From the NCBI RefSeq assembly GCF_900110265.1, contig NZ_FODB01000043.1, forward strand, positions 1 to 35,772: a stretch of 35,772 bases of DNA. The letters run 5' to 3'. The position numbers were made by a program, and so were the translations under genes. Position 1 is the first letter of the stretch. The number at the start of each line of letters is the position of its first letter. Source of the stretch: Vreelandella aquamarina (lineage in GTDB: Bacteria > Pseudomonadota > Gammaproteobacteria > Pseudomonadales > Halomonadaceae). The notes under the pieces were generated by a model. That model saw only the letters and a program-made list of their open reading frames with translations. It was not told where the DNA came from and made no database searches. Positions 7,558 through 16,700 of the stretch are shown in pieces.

Positions 7558-10500
7558 TTACTTCCCCACCACTTGCTTCACTTCCGCCAACAAATCCCCA
7601 AACTTCCCGTAGTTCACCTTCACCCCATCATCCAGATCCAGCGAGATGCGCTGGTCGGCGTAGTGGCGGAGTTTTTCGTCGAGGGTGTTGAGTTCGGCTT
7701 GCTGTTTATAAAGCTTGCTTAGCTCTTTCTCAATCGCTTTTGCTTCGGCGGCGGAGGTGCTGGCGTCTTTGTCTTGCTCCAGCTTTTCCACGTAGCTGGC
7801 GAGCTTGGTGGTGAGCGGGATGACGTAGTCGGTGCGCATCTCGGCGAGGGTGCTTTCGTTGTAGCGGTGCAGGTAGACCAAGCACTCGAAGGCTTTCTGC
7901 TTGCCGGAGGAGAACAGCCAGTAGATGGGACGTTTTTTGTAGGTACGCAGGTGATCTTTGAAGAACTGGGTGCTGAGGTAGCGGCGGATGGTGTCCAGCG
8001 CGGCCTCGCCCTTCTTGGGTTTGATGGCGTGGAGGCAGAGGCTTTCGGCGACGAAATCGAGATTTTCTTGCAAATGTTCCTCGCCCCAGACGGTGCGCAC
8101 GAAGTCGCGGAAGCGGTTAGTGGCGTCGTCGGGGAACCATTCCTGATCGGTGAGCGGGATGATGGCGTTTTTATCCGGGGCAAAGCTGGGTTCGGGGACC
8201 TGGGCGAGGTAGTCGCGGACGGTTTCGCCCTGGCTGGCGAGAATCAGGCCGGGCTTATCCAGCGAGTAGCGGCCCATCATGCAGCCGATGGCGTAACATA
8301 TCAGTTCACAATTAGTATCTGATTTGAGTCTAAGCTGATTAAATTGCTCATCTTTAACACCTGCATATCGATAGTGCATGTTGCTGTGCAAAGTAATTTT
8401 GCTCAGCTTTACATTCGAACGAACACTTTCCACACCTAAAATAGAAGCAGTTTCAATGTTAATAACCTCTTCTAATTTCCTGCATTCCTCTACCTCTTTA
8501 ACCCACTCATCAACGCATGATTCAAACGCATCACGAATACTTTCTTTTTCAATAGCTACAATAGGATTCTCTTCAAATAAAAAAGAGTTTTCATACCTAT
8601 CCCAGTCTTTTTTATGCAAATCAACTAATTTTTTAGCAGCGCAAATCAAAACCTCTGAATATTGATTAGGGAAAGGAAGTTTTAGAAAATCGCCAGAGGT
8701 AAAAGAAAGTGTTGGTGCAACAATAGCAATCAAATACTCATAAATATTTGAATTTAGCAAAGATAATGCTAAAAAATAGTCATCATCACTCTCAAAAAAA
8801 GCAGAGAGGCCCACTCCATCAAATATACTACCTGAAGGTGTTGCGCGAAATGAATTTGCTGAAGACGTTAATTTTGGCCATGTAATAGATTTTCTAAAAT
8901 AATATTTGGCCCCATTAAAGCCAAAGCTATTGCCATTTTTTTGAGCATATAACCTTATATCCTCACCTTCATTTTTATAATTAACTATCAGGCCTTGATT
9001 GCCATACCATTTTCTGTAGCTACCACCAGAGGCACACGGATACCATCGCTTTGTTGTTGGCTCGTCAGGAGCTTGATTTAGTTCTATCTGGATTTTTGAT
9101 ACTTCGTGCCATTCCCTTAAAAATATTTCATTATTACCCGTTTTAATTCCAAAACCAGCATAGCAAATATCTTTAAAACTTTTGAATTTATCGAACGCCT
9201 CAAAAATATCTTTGCTAGCCCAGTATCCGATAGGAGCACCGGGTATAGATTTGAAATTATCAGGCTTGGATTCGTACAACCAAGCGCAGTCTAGATCATT
9301 TATCGCTTCTAGAACTTTCGGAGCTTGATTTTCATGACCTTTAAAATCAGAAAGCCTTATATACTTACTTTTATAGCCTGAAAAACTTTGCTTGCTAATT
9401 GTATATGCACAAACAGGTATACATGCCGGTAAAAACGCATTGTACTCAAGCTGAATCAAAGAATTCAAGGTATGTTCAGCAAGAATTTTTCTCCTTATTT
9501 TCTCGTAGGACTTGATAAACATCCAAACGTAAGGGGTAATCAACCCCATTTCAGATCTATAATTACCTAAACTAATACACCTCTCAATAAAAACCGAGAA
9601 CAAATCAGTTTTACTATTTGAGAAGTTTTCTTGAGCTAGTTTTTTTAATACTGTATTCATACCGCCACTGCCCATATACGGCGGATTCGCCACTACCGCA
9701 TTGTAGCGCTGTGCCAATACCCAAGCCTGCTGCACTACCGGCACCAGCCGCTGGGCGGCGGCTTTTTGCATCATATCGCCGCTGTTGGTGAGTTCGCTTA
9801 GTTCTTCCAACAGTGCTTTCAGCGGCACTTCCCATTCATTGGGCACTTCAATCAGCGAGCCGAAGGTTTTGGCATCTTGAAAGCGCTCAATCAAGTCGGC
9901 TATTAGCTTGTAAGTGGCGTCGTTGTTGGAAAGGTCTTGCTGCTCGCTATCAAACAGGCTTTGGGATTGGCCCTGGTGCCAGTCGCCGGTGAGGTTCAGG
10001 TCGCGCCATAGGGTATTGGCATCCAGGTGTTGGCTGCTCTGCATGGCGAGTACGTTTAGGCGCACGTTGCGGGTGAGAATGCGGCGGTCGTCTTCACGTG
10101 CTTTCATCAAGAGCGCAAAGCCCGCCAACTGGGCAGCGCGGTCGTCGATGTCCAAGCCGAAAAGATTGTTTTCCAGAATCAGCTTGGGGATATCGCGGGT
10201 GCGGTAGCCACGCTCTTCGTAGATCGCCTTCAGCACGTTGTAGGCTTCTACCAGAATATGGCCGGAGCCGCAGGCGGGGTCGAGTACCTTGATGGTCTCG
10301 GGGTCGAGGCTGGCCGGGGTGATGGCGTCCAGCTGTGCCTGTACCTCGGGCTCCTGCTCGGCGGGCTCGATGTAGTACGGCATTTCGGCCTTGAGTGGCG
10401 AGCCTGGGTAGGTTTGCAGCCACTGGCGGCCTACCGAGTTCTGCACCAGATATTGAACGATCCAGTTGGGGGTGAACAGCTGGGTGGCGGCGGGGATGTC

Positions 10501-11223
10501 TTCGCTTTTCACCACCTTACCGATCACCTGGTCTTTTTTCTCGCTGATGTAGAACTGGTAGAGCCAGCCAATCACTTCTACATCTTGCCAGTCTTCCTCG
10601 GGAATCGCCTCGACCAGCTCGCGTATGAGTGAGTCGGTTTTGGTGAGGTTATTCGGCAGCAGCAGTTCGCTGGCGTCGTCCAGCGGTTCAAACAGAAACG
10701 GCATGGCCTCATGCAGGGCATGGCACTGGGCCAGCAGCAGCTCGCGGTAGAGGGTTTCATCCTGGGTGCCGTCGAGCTTAAGTTCACGCACGCGGGCGGT
10801 GTCTAGCCCGGGTAAATCTACCTCTAAGCATTCCTCCAGAATCTGAAACTGCCCGGCTTCGCCCCCTGCCCCACTCAGCACGCGGCGGCCGTGGTCTAGG
10901 TAGCCGTGAATCTCCATATAGCGAATGGCGCACAGGCGGTTGAACCAGCTATAGGCGGCCTGCTCTATCGCTTGGGTAAAGCCATCGCGCTGCACCCACG
11001 CGGCCAGCGCTTCCCGTGCGCCTTTCAGGTGGGCAGGCACGGTGTGGGTTTGGCCATCCTGAGCGGTCATCACCAACACATCACCCTTTTGCTCCAGGGG
11101 GGCAATCAACACACCGCCTTTGCCATCCGGGCTAATGCCCACCCGGGCCGCTTGGCGCATCATGGTGTCGATAAAGCGGGCGCGGGCTTTGGGGGCGTAT
11201 TTTTTGATGTTGGCGGTGTTCAT
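7558..11223 (-). CDS. pglX: BREX type 1 adenine-specific DNA methyltransferase PglX
   Basis: PglX methylates adenine in a non-palindromic BREX motif, marking host DNA, and is needed for phage exclusion. The 1,221-residue length is typical. The SAM-binding motif is DPACGSG at residues 315-321 and the catalytic motif is NPPY at 513-516, in the gamma-class order used by N6-adenine methyltransferases. Immediately after NPPY the base composition drops: roughly residues 525-975 (DNA about 8,300-9,650) are AT-rich, while both ends of the gene are GC-rich. This is the region expected to hold the target-recognition domain. The start codon overlaps the stop of the upstream Schlafen-like gene by ATGA. 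No frameshift is seen. Confidence 0.95.
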   Translation of the reverse strand: MNTANIKKYAPKARARFIDTMMRQAARVGISPDGKGGVLIAPLEQKGDVLVMTAQDGQTHTVPAHLKGAREALAAWVQRDGFTQAIEQAAYSWFNRLCAIRYMEIHGYLDHGRRVLSGAGGEAGQFQILEECLEVDLPGLDTARVRELKLDGTQDETLYRELLLAQCHALHEAMPFLFEPLDDASELLLPNNLTKTDSLIRELVEAIPEEDWQDVEVIGWLYQFYISEKKDQVIGKVVKSEDIPAATQLFTPNWIVQYLVQNSVGRQWLQTYPGSPLKAEMPYYIEPAEQEPEVQAQLDAITPASLDPETIKVLDPACGSGHILVEAYNVLKAIYEERGYRTRDIPKLILENNLFGLDIDDRAAQLAGFALLMKAREDDRRILTRNVRLNVLAMQSSQHLDANTLWRDLNLTGDWHQGQSQSLFDSEQQDLSNNDATYKLIADLIERFQDAKTFGSLIEVPNEWEVPLKALLEELSELTNSGDMMQKAAAQRLVPVVQQAWVLAQRYNAVVANPPYMGSGGMNTVLKKLAQENFSNSKTDLFSVFIERCISLGNYRSEMGLITPYVWMFIKSYEKIRRKILAEHTLNSLIQLEYNAFLPACIPVCAYTISKQSFSGYKSKYIRLSDFKGHENQAPKVLEAINDLDCAWLYESKPDNFKSIPGAPIGYWASKDIFEAFDKFKSFKDICYAGFGIKTGNNEIFLREWHEVSKIQIELNQAPDEPTTKRWYPCASGGSYRKWYGNQGLIVNYKNEGEDIRLYAQKNGNSFGFNGAKYYFRKSITWPKLTSSANSFRATPSGSIFDGVGLSAFFESDDDYFLALSLLNSNIYEYLIAIVAPTLSFTSGDFLKLPFPNQYSEVLICAAKKLVDLHKKDWDRYENSFLFEENPIVAIEKESIRDAFESCVDEWVKEVEECRKLEEVINIETASILGVESVRSNVKLSKITLHSNMHYRYAGVKDEQFNQLRLKSDTNCELICYAIGCMMGRYSLDKPGLILASQGETVRDYLAQVPEPSFAPDKNAIIPLTDQEWFPDDATNRFRDFVRTVWGEEHLQENLDFVAESLCLHAIKPKKGEAALDTIRRYLSTQFFKDHLRTYKKRPIYWLFSSGKQKAFECLVYLHRYNESTLAEMRTDYVIPLTTKLASYVEKLEQDKDASTSAAEAKAIEKELSKLYKQQAELNTLDEKLRHYADQRISLDLDDGVKVNYGKFGDLLAEVKQVVGK

Positions 11224-12701
11224 GTTAGATCCTTGAAAGTGTCTTGCAAAAAGCGCTGGCCTTGAGGGGTTAAGCGGTATTGTTGAAGGCGGCTATTGGG
11301 CTTTTCGGGCAGCGTCATTTCAATCAGCTGCTGCTGGCGTAAATTGCCTACTTGTTTATTGAGCTCACCGGAAACGCCCTTGTGACCCAGCTCACGCGCT
11401 ATGGCAGCTTTACCCAGCGGCTCCTGCTGTAGTATTAACAGCACTCTGGCTGCCAGCGCTGACTCTAGCCGTGACTCTAGCCGTGACTCTAGCCGTGACT
11501 CTGACTGCACTGATTCAGCCTGGGTCACTGAAGCTGACTGCTGGATAGAAACCGGCGTTGCCAGCCGAATACTCAAACGCACGCGGTTGGCAATTTCTTC
11601 AATATGCGGTTCAGGCAGCCCTTGGACTTGGGCTTCCGAGAAAATACGCTTCACACCGCTGCCCCACTGCTCTATCAGCCCAAGCTCACGAAATACGCGG
11701 GCAATCACTGGGTTGCGAATCATCGAAACGCCGCGTTTCATGTCTTCAATCGTCATGCCGGGCATCAATAGCCCTGGGCTTTCAATCTCGATACGGTCAT
11801 CAAAAAACGCAATGCGTATAGGGCTGCCCCTTTGGGAGTAGTCGCTGTGTACCAAGGCGTTAATAATCGCTTCACGCAGGATGGTCAGCGGGATACTCCA
11901 CACATCGCGGCGACGCATGGCGCCAAACTCTGCCTGCTTGAAAGCATGTTTTTTGAGAAACAGCTCGATGTCATCAACCGCTTGGGGTAACGGCGCGCGA
12001 ATATCTGTCTGGTCGAAAATCTCGACCTTATCGGTGCCGCGAAAACGGCCGCACTGAATCCAGGCATCTTCAAAGTGCCATTGGCGCTCGCGGCCAAACA
12101 GCAAAATTCCGCCCACGCTGGGTACTAGGCGACCTTGATAAGAGACAAGTAGCCGTAACGTGCGAAGCTTATTGTCATCAAGCAGTTGTTCGCTGCGAAA
12201 GGCTTGCTGTATGGCGTTTTGGTCAAGGTCGTCACGGCTCAGCTCAGGCATGGGCTGAACGTCAAAGGTGGTTCCGCTCGCTTGGCGCTGCATTTCTTGA
12301 ATGAGGGCCAGCCCCGCCTGCCGATTGCTAGAACCAAGCCGCACCAGCACACCGTTTTCTTCGCCAAGCGCTTTGAAAAAGTGTGGGCGTGCGCTGCTCA
12401 AAAACACCTCAATACACACCAGGGTATGTTCGCCCACACTCACCAGTTCAATATTGGGCAGTAGCCGGGGGTGAATGGCATCCGCGATCATGCTGGTCAA
12501 GCGCTCTTCCATATCCAGCGGATCATCCACGCCTAGCACAGTGCCATCATCGTCAACACCAATGATCAACTGGCCACCGGCCGTATTGGCGAAGGCAACC
12601 AGTGTTTTCATCAGCGGCTTGGGCGATGATAGGTCGCGCTTGAACTCAAGCTGCTTGCCTTCTGGCTCGCTTAGGCGCTGTTCAATGGTCGCGGTGGTCA
12701 T
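11220..12701 (-). CDS. AlbA_2 (Schlafen-type) and GHKL ATP-binding protein, COG2865-like
   Basis: The N-terminal 130 residues match the AlbA_2/Schlafen fold pattern: an early EFKRDL, then AFANTAGGQLIIGVDDDG. The middle third has the helicase-like/HATPase_c_4 pattern seen in COG2865 proteins, including REAIINALVHSDYS, IEIESPG and IRNPVIARVFRELGLIEQWGSG. The C-terminus looks like a winged helix (GKAAIARELG, RQQQLIEM). Such proteins are usually annotated as RecG-like or transcriptional regulators, and related genes recur in phage-defence islands. A 4-residue repeat (SRLE) lies in the linker before the C-terminal domain. The stop codon overlaps the pglX start (ATGA), so expression is coupled to pglX. 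It could be a regulator or an effector nuclease of the locus; the sequence does not decide. Confidence 0.85.
   Translation of the reverse strand: MTTATIEQRLSEPEGKQLEFKRDLSSPKPLMKTLVAFANTAGGQLIIGVDDDGTVLGVDDPLDMEERLTSMIADAIHPRLLPNIELVSVGEHTLVCIEVFLSSARPHFFKALGEENGVLVRLGSSNRQAGLALIQEMQRQASGTTFDVQPMPELSRDDLDQNAIQQAFRSEQLLDDNKLRTLRLLVSYQGRLVPSVGGILLFGRERQWHFEDAWIQCGRFRGTDKVEIFDQTDIRAPLPQAVDDIELFLKKHAFKQAEFGAMRRRDVWSIPLTILREAIINALVHSDYSQRGSPIRIAFFDDRIEIESPGLLMPGMTIEDMKRGVSMIRNPVIARVFRELGLIEQWGSGVKRIFSEAQVQGLPEPHIEEIANRVRLSIRLATPVSIQQSASVTQAESVQSESRLESRLESRLESALAARVLLILQQEPLGKAAIARELGHKGVSGELNKQVGNLRQQQLIEMTLPEKPNSRLQQYRLTPQGQRFLQDTFKDLT
11461..11502. repeat. 12-base in-frame tandem repeat, 3.5 copies
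   Basis: The unit GACTCTAGCCGT is repeated three times perfectly, followed by GACTCT. The period is a multiple of three, so in the minus-strand protein it encodes repeated SRLE in the linker between the ATP-binding region and the C-terminal winged helix. Copy-number change would lengthen or shorten the linker without a frameshift. Confidence 0.95.
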
Positions 12702-12741
12702 AGGTGCCTTGTTGCCTTTTCATGTTTCTTTCCGCTTCGCT

Positions 12742-12765
12742 GTCCCGCGTCCCAGGACACGGGAC
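12742..12765. other. Strong hairpin between vapC and the AlbA_2 gene
   Basis: Ten-base arms GTCCCGCGTC and GACACGGGAC enclose a CCAG loop, with a single mismatch that becomes a G-U wobble if transcribed from the minus strand. There is no following T-run on either strand, so it is not a standard terminator. It lies in the 178-base gap downstream of vapC, about 40 bases before the AlbA_2 gene start, and could be a processing or pausing hairpin. Confidence 0.6.
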
Positions 12766-12792
12766 GGCAGTGAACAGGCAATATTGGTCGTG

Positions 12793-12820
12793 TCAACAAA
12801 AATCGCTGAGCGCTAGCGCA
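12793..12820. repeat. Imperfect direct repeat, distal boundary of the toxin-antitoxin cassette
   Basis: It starts TCAACAAAAATCG, identical to the first 13 bases of the copy at 13733-13761, and continues with 15 bases that match that copy except for four transitions and one gap. It lies 60 bases after the vapC stop. In the other copy the corresponding bases span the end of brxC. See the paired entry. Confidence 0.7.
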
Positions 12821-12879
12821 GCTACTTGGTTAAGCATGGCGTTAGGGGGCGTAGTGTTTGGTGATTGACTCAGGACGAA

Positions 12880-13260
12880 CTATTCCGGGCGAAAAACATC
12901 GATCTCCAGGCCATCGATATGGCGGTAATGGCGGTCATTGGCGGTGAGCAAAGGCACCCCTGCCTCCATCGCGGTGGCGGCAATCAGGGCATCGGCCATT
13001 TGCATGTTATGGCTTAGCGCATAGCTTTCGACCAAAAACATGGCACGCGAGGATATCCCCTCTTCCAGATGGCGGATGCTTGCTTGCCAGTAGATCAGTG
13101 CCTGGCGTAGCTGCCTTAGCTCCTGCTTGTTGCGCATGCCCTGCACCAGTTCCATATAAGTGACGGCAGAGAGCCAGAAACCTGGCGCGTCATCCAGGCG
13201 CTGGGCGGCGGCGCGGTTGCCGCGCAAATTCCAGATCAGCACATCCGTGTCCACCAGCAT
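12880..13260 (-). CDS. vapC: PIN-domain toxin, VapC family
   Basis: VapC toxins are Mg-dependent RNases that cut tRNA or rRNA when their antitoxin is lost. The 126-residue protein has the PIN acidic residues in place: D4 and D6 in MLVDTDVLIW, E37 in YMELVQG, D90 in MADALIAATA and D109 in LTANDRHY. The start codon shares its A with the antitoxin stop (TGATG), the usual tight coupling. The pair interrupts the BREX genes between brxC and the AlbA_2 gene. It may serve as an addiction module stabilising the locus or as an abortive-infection arm; neither is shown by sequence. Confidence 0.88.
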   Translation of the reverse strand: MLVDTDVLIWNLRGNRAAAQRLDDAPGFWLSAVTYMELVQGMRNKQELRQLRQALIYWQASIRHLEEGISSRAMFLVESYALSHNMQMADALIAATAMEAGVPLLTANDRHYRHIDGLEIDVFRPE

Positions 13261-13520
13261 CAGTCGCTGCCCTCGAAGGAGCGCGGCGCGCGCAAATGGC
13301 GGACTTGGGTGTCAATCTCCTGGGCGCTTGCCTCGCCCTGATCTGCCCAGAGGCCGAACGCCGGGTTGGGGGCCAAGCGCTTGTTAGGTGTGGCAGACGC
13401 CACCCCCACTAGGCGAGCACATGGCTTGCCGTGGAAGGTGATCTCTACGGTCTCGCCACGCTGGGTAGCGGCAATCAAAGCTTTGGTTTGCAAGCGCAGC
13501 TGCTTGACGTTGGCATGCAT
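13260..13520 (-). CDS. Phd/YefM-type antitoxin
   Basis: This 86-residue protein begins MHANVKQLRLQTKALIAAT and contains TVEITFHGKPCARLVG, the Phd/YefM DNA-binding domain pattern (prevent-host-death). Its C-terminal half is low in predicted structure, rich in A, E and D, and would wrap the PIN toxin. The gene starts at the ATG at 13520 with AGAGGTGA upstream and ends overlapping vapC. Antitoxins of this family usually repress their own promoter together with the toxin. The call is firm for family, less so for the exact subfamily. Confidence 0.85.
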   Translation of the reverse strand: MHANVKQLRLQTKALIAATQRGETVEITFHGKPCARLVGVASATPNKRLAPNPAFGLWADQGEASAQEIDTQVRHLRAPRSFEGSD

Positions 13521-13578
13521 GATGACTCACCTCTGCGGTATCGCTCAGACCCGACGCGGATGAACGGGTTATTTTTAA

Positions 13579-13608
13579 AGTGTAACCTGCTCGTCGATAC
13601 CCTGCCAA
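13579..13608 (-). promoter_or_regulatory. Candidate promoter of the toxin-antitoxin pair
   Basis: On the minus strand TTGGCA (13608-13603, five of six to the -35 consensus) is followed after 18 bases by TACACT (13584-13579, four of six to -10). This puts the start about 50 bases before the antitoxin ATG, so the cassette need not depend on the BREX transcript. Confidence 0.4.
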
Positions 13609-13669
13609 CCAGGATGCTTAGGCTTGGCGATAGTCGTTGCCCCTGTTGGCGGTTCAGGGTGCGTCGGTG

Positions 13670-13696
13670 AATTTGGCAACAGTCTGTTGCCAAATT
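13670..13696. repeat. Perfect 12-base inverted repeat with 3-base spacer
   Basis: Arms AATTTGGCAACA (13670-13681) and TGTTGCCAAATT (13685-13696) are exactly complementary around GTC. It lies in the 233-base gap between brxC and the antitoxin, inside the direct-repeat-bounded cassette and about 60 bases upstream of the candidate promoter. There is no T-run, so it is either a transcription-blocking hairpin without a U-tract or a protein-binding site. Confidence 0.9.
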
Positions 13697-13732
13697 GCAG
13701 CGGCCCCCTGTGCTCAGCTTGTCGCTCCACTT

Positions 13733-13761
13733 TCAACAAAAATCGTTCGAACACTAACGCA
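13733..13761. repeat. Imperfect direct repeat, brxC-proximal boundary of the toxin-antitoxin cassette
   Basis: This copy spans the last two sense codons and stop of brxC plus 21 bases beyond. It matches 12793-12820 at 24 positions, with four transitions and one gap; the first 13 bases, TCAACAAAAATCG, are identical. The arrangement implies that sequence at the brxC end was duplicated when the phd-vapC cassette entered. Confidence 0.7.
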
Positions 13762-16700
13762 CCTGTACCCGTTTGCCCGCTGAAAGTGACCCTTCCAGCT
13801 CTTTTCTCAGCTCGTCCATAAACGCATCGACTTCCGCTTGGCTTTCCAGGTACACCCCTCTATGCACGCGGCTGAGTACGTCGCTTACACGCACTCTTGC
13901 CACGGGTTTGGGGGCATTTACCGCCGCTGGTGCTGTTGCGGTGTGCGGGTCGTACGCTTTATCACCTGGTGCCGTTTGTGGGGCTGGCTTGGGGTTCTCT
14001 GATGTTGGAGCCGGTGTTGTGGTGTTTCCCGCAGGCGCGGGCGTCTGCCGCTTGGCCGCCTCAGCCTGTGCGTTGTGAAGCGCATCCAAGCTTTCTTCTT
14101 CTAAATCAACGGCAGTTTCGGTTTGCAGCTGGTAGATTTGCGCGACGCTGACCGATTGATTGACCGAGGCTTTAAGCTGCTGCAGCGGGTGCAGCAAGCG
14201 GTTGCTGAGCTCGGCGGTGCCAATGCCGCTTTTGGCTATTTCAGCGCTTACCTTGGCGATGCGCGTGTCGATACGGGCAATGGCGTGCTGGCGTTTTTCC
14301 TCTATCAGGCGGTTGTTCACCTCATCCAGCGTGCGTACCAGGCCATCCACCTGGTTCAGCATGGCGTAAGGCGCTTCGGCGCGGTAAATACGCTCACACT
14401 CGGCCAGCGCTTGCTGGGCCTGGGTGTTTTTCTCAAGCTCCAGGCGGTTCACCGCAAACCGGTTGAGCGCTTGCTCCAGCTGTTGCCACGTGGTGAGCTG
14501 CTTGGTAAAGAAGTCGTTGAGATCGCGGTAGTCTTCTTCAACATCGAGCAGCGTGTCTTGCTGGCTGGCGACGGTTTTGAAGAAATCAAAGCTATCGTCC
14601 AGTCGCAGCAGGCGCTCCACTTCGCGCAGTGAGTTTTCAATGGCATTGCGACCGGGGAAGTTGCCCACGTCGGTTTTGCTTTTGTACGCCTCTAGCTCAC
14701 GCCGCCAGTGGGATAAGCGGTCTACGTAATAGGTAAACAGCTCTTTTTCACTGGTGGGGCCAAGCTGGCCAAACAGCTCTTTGGTGAGGTTACGGGCTTT
14801 GTTGAGTACCGCATCTTCGGTTTGGCGCTTTTTCTGGAGGCGGACTTCACTGCGGCGGCGGGCGTTGTTGAGTAGCTCAAAGGCTTCTTTACCGCTGAGC
14901 GCGGGGCCAGCGGTGTGGAAGGTTAAGCGCCCAGCGGCATGCAGGCGGCCCAGAATCAGCAGCGTTTCGCCTTCCGGCCAGCCGAAAGGTCGGTTGCTAA
15001 AACGCTCAATCAGCGGGTTCAAGGGCACCGGCTCGCCGCCATGTAGCGAGATATACTGCTCTACCTCTTTCACCGCTTGGGCGTTGCCCTCTTCACCATC
15101 CAGGTTGAGGTTCTGGGTGCCCAGGTCATCGGCGGTTAATACGGCCTGCAGCTCGCGCATCGGCTCGGGGCTAAGCGCCGTGAGCTGGCTCAGCTTGTTG
15201 TAGGTGTTTTCCAGCAGGTAGCGGCAGGCCTCATCCAAACGGGTATTCAACTGGTTGCGGTTGAGATCGAGCTTTTGACCGAGCGCGTACACGTCCGCAT
15301 CTAGCAGCATCTCTTCCAGGCGCACCCGCAGGCGTTTTTTGCGCTCTTGGTTTTCACGGCCACGGTCTGCCAGAATGCGCTCTACGCTGTGGTCGTTGGC
15401 CGATAGGTTCAGGCGAATAAACTTATCGGTTTTCAGCAGGGTACGCAGTTCATCGGTAAAGCGCTTATCGTCGGGCAGCTTAATCAGCACTTGCCCACCG
15501 TTATCGCCGCTTTTGTGAATGCAGCCCGCTTCGCTTAGCTGCACGTACTCCACATCCAGCGGTGAGACCACCTCCACCCTTAGCTGGCTTTGATAGCGGC
15601 CATCCAGGGTGTGGCCATCCAGGTAGCGGCCAATGCTGTAGTCGGTTTTGTTGACCGGATAGCGGTATTTGTTGCGGTCACGAAACGAGTCTTTGAAGAT
15701 CAGGCTTGAGAGCTCTTTGTTCTCGTCGCTGCTGGTGACTTCCGTGGCTTTGATCTTACGGGTGATGTCACGCTCTTCATTGGTGAGGAACTGGTATTCA
15801 TCGCCGTTACGGGTTATCAGGCTCTCTTTTTCCAGCCGTGCCAGGGTCGCTTCCAGCTGCTCACGAATGGCAATACGGTCATCGTCGATTTGGGTCAGCG
15901 AGAGTGTCACCAGGTTATCGACCGTACCCTTCACCAGATCCACATAGCGGATCATAAACAGCGTGCGTAGGGTTTCGACATCAAACGCCTCTAACACGGG
16001 GTTTTCGCTGGCCTGATCAATGGTGCGCTTCACCGCTGTATCAAGAAAGCCCTCTACCGCTGTATAGAAGCAGTGCATTGGTACCAGCGCGCCAATCGTC
16101 TTCTCTTGCACGGCTTTGGCGGCCATGTGGAACGCATCGAGCATGGAGCGCTCGCCATAGGCTAAGTGAGCGCCCGTCGCCCCTACCTTGCGGATCTCTT
16201 CAAAAACTTTTTGCACCAGTTGGAAGTGGTACGGCACAAAGGGGTAATTGGCGATAAAGCTTTCGACGCCTTCGATGTTTTTTAGCGTGGGGCCAGAGCG
16301 GTCAAAGGTCAGCTGGTTACGCAAAATGGAGCCTTTGGCCTCAAACACGCCTTCCAGCTCCGCGCGTGCCGGGTCGGTTTTCACCAGCAGGCGCTTTCGG
16401 ATCACTTCGTCGGAGTTGGAGCTTGAGAGCGATAAGCGGGTTTTGAAGCGTCCGGCGATTTTGGAAAAATCGTTGGCTTTTGAGGCGGTCATTTCGCCTA
16501 GCACGGCATCCATATCCGCCTGGGAGGTGACCACGATCCAGGCACGCCCACCGCAAATCGTGCCCAGGTTTTCGGTGAGCGTTTGCAGAGTCAACATTAA
16601 GCGTGTGTCGCTGCCAATGAACTGGCCCACTTCATCCACCATGAACACCATGCGCTGGGTAGCTGACTGCGACTCCAAAAACTCTTTCACCCAGTGGCAG

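Noticed and set aside
11461..11502. Short tandem repeat considered as a CRISPR fragment
   Set aside because: The units are 12 bases with no spacers and are translated in frame; no repeat-spacer arrangement or cas gene is in the window.
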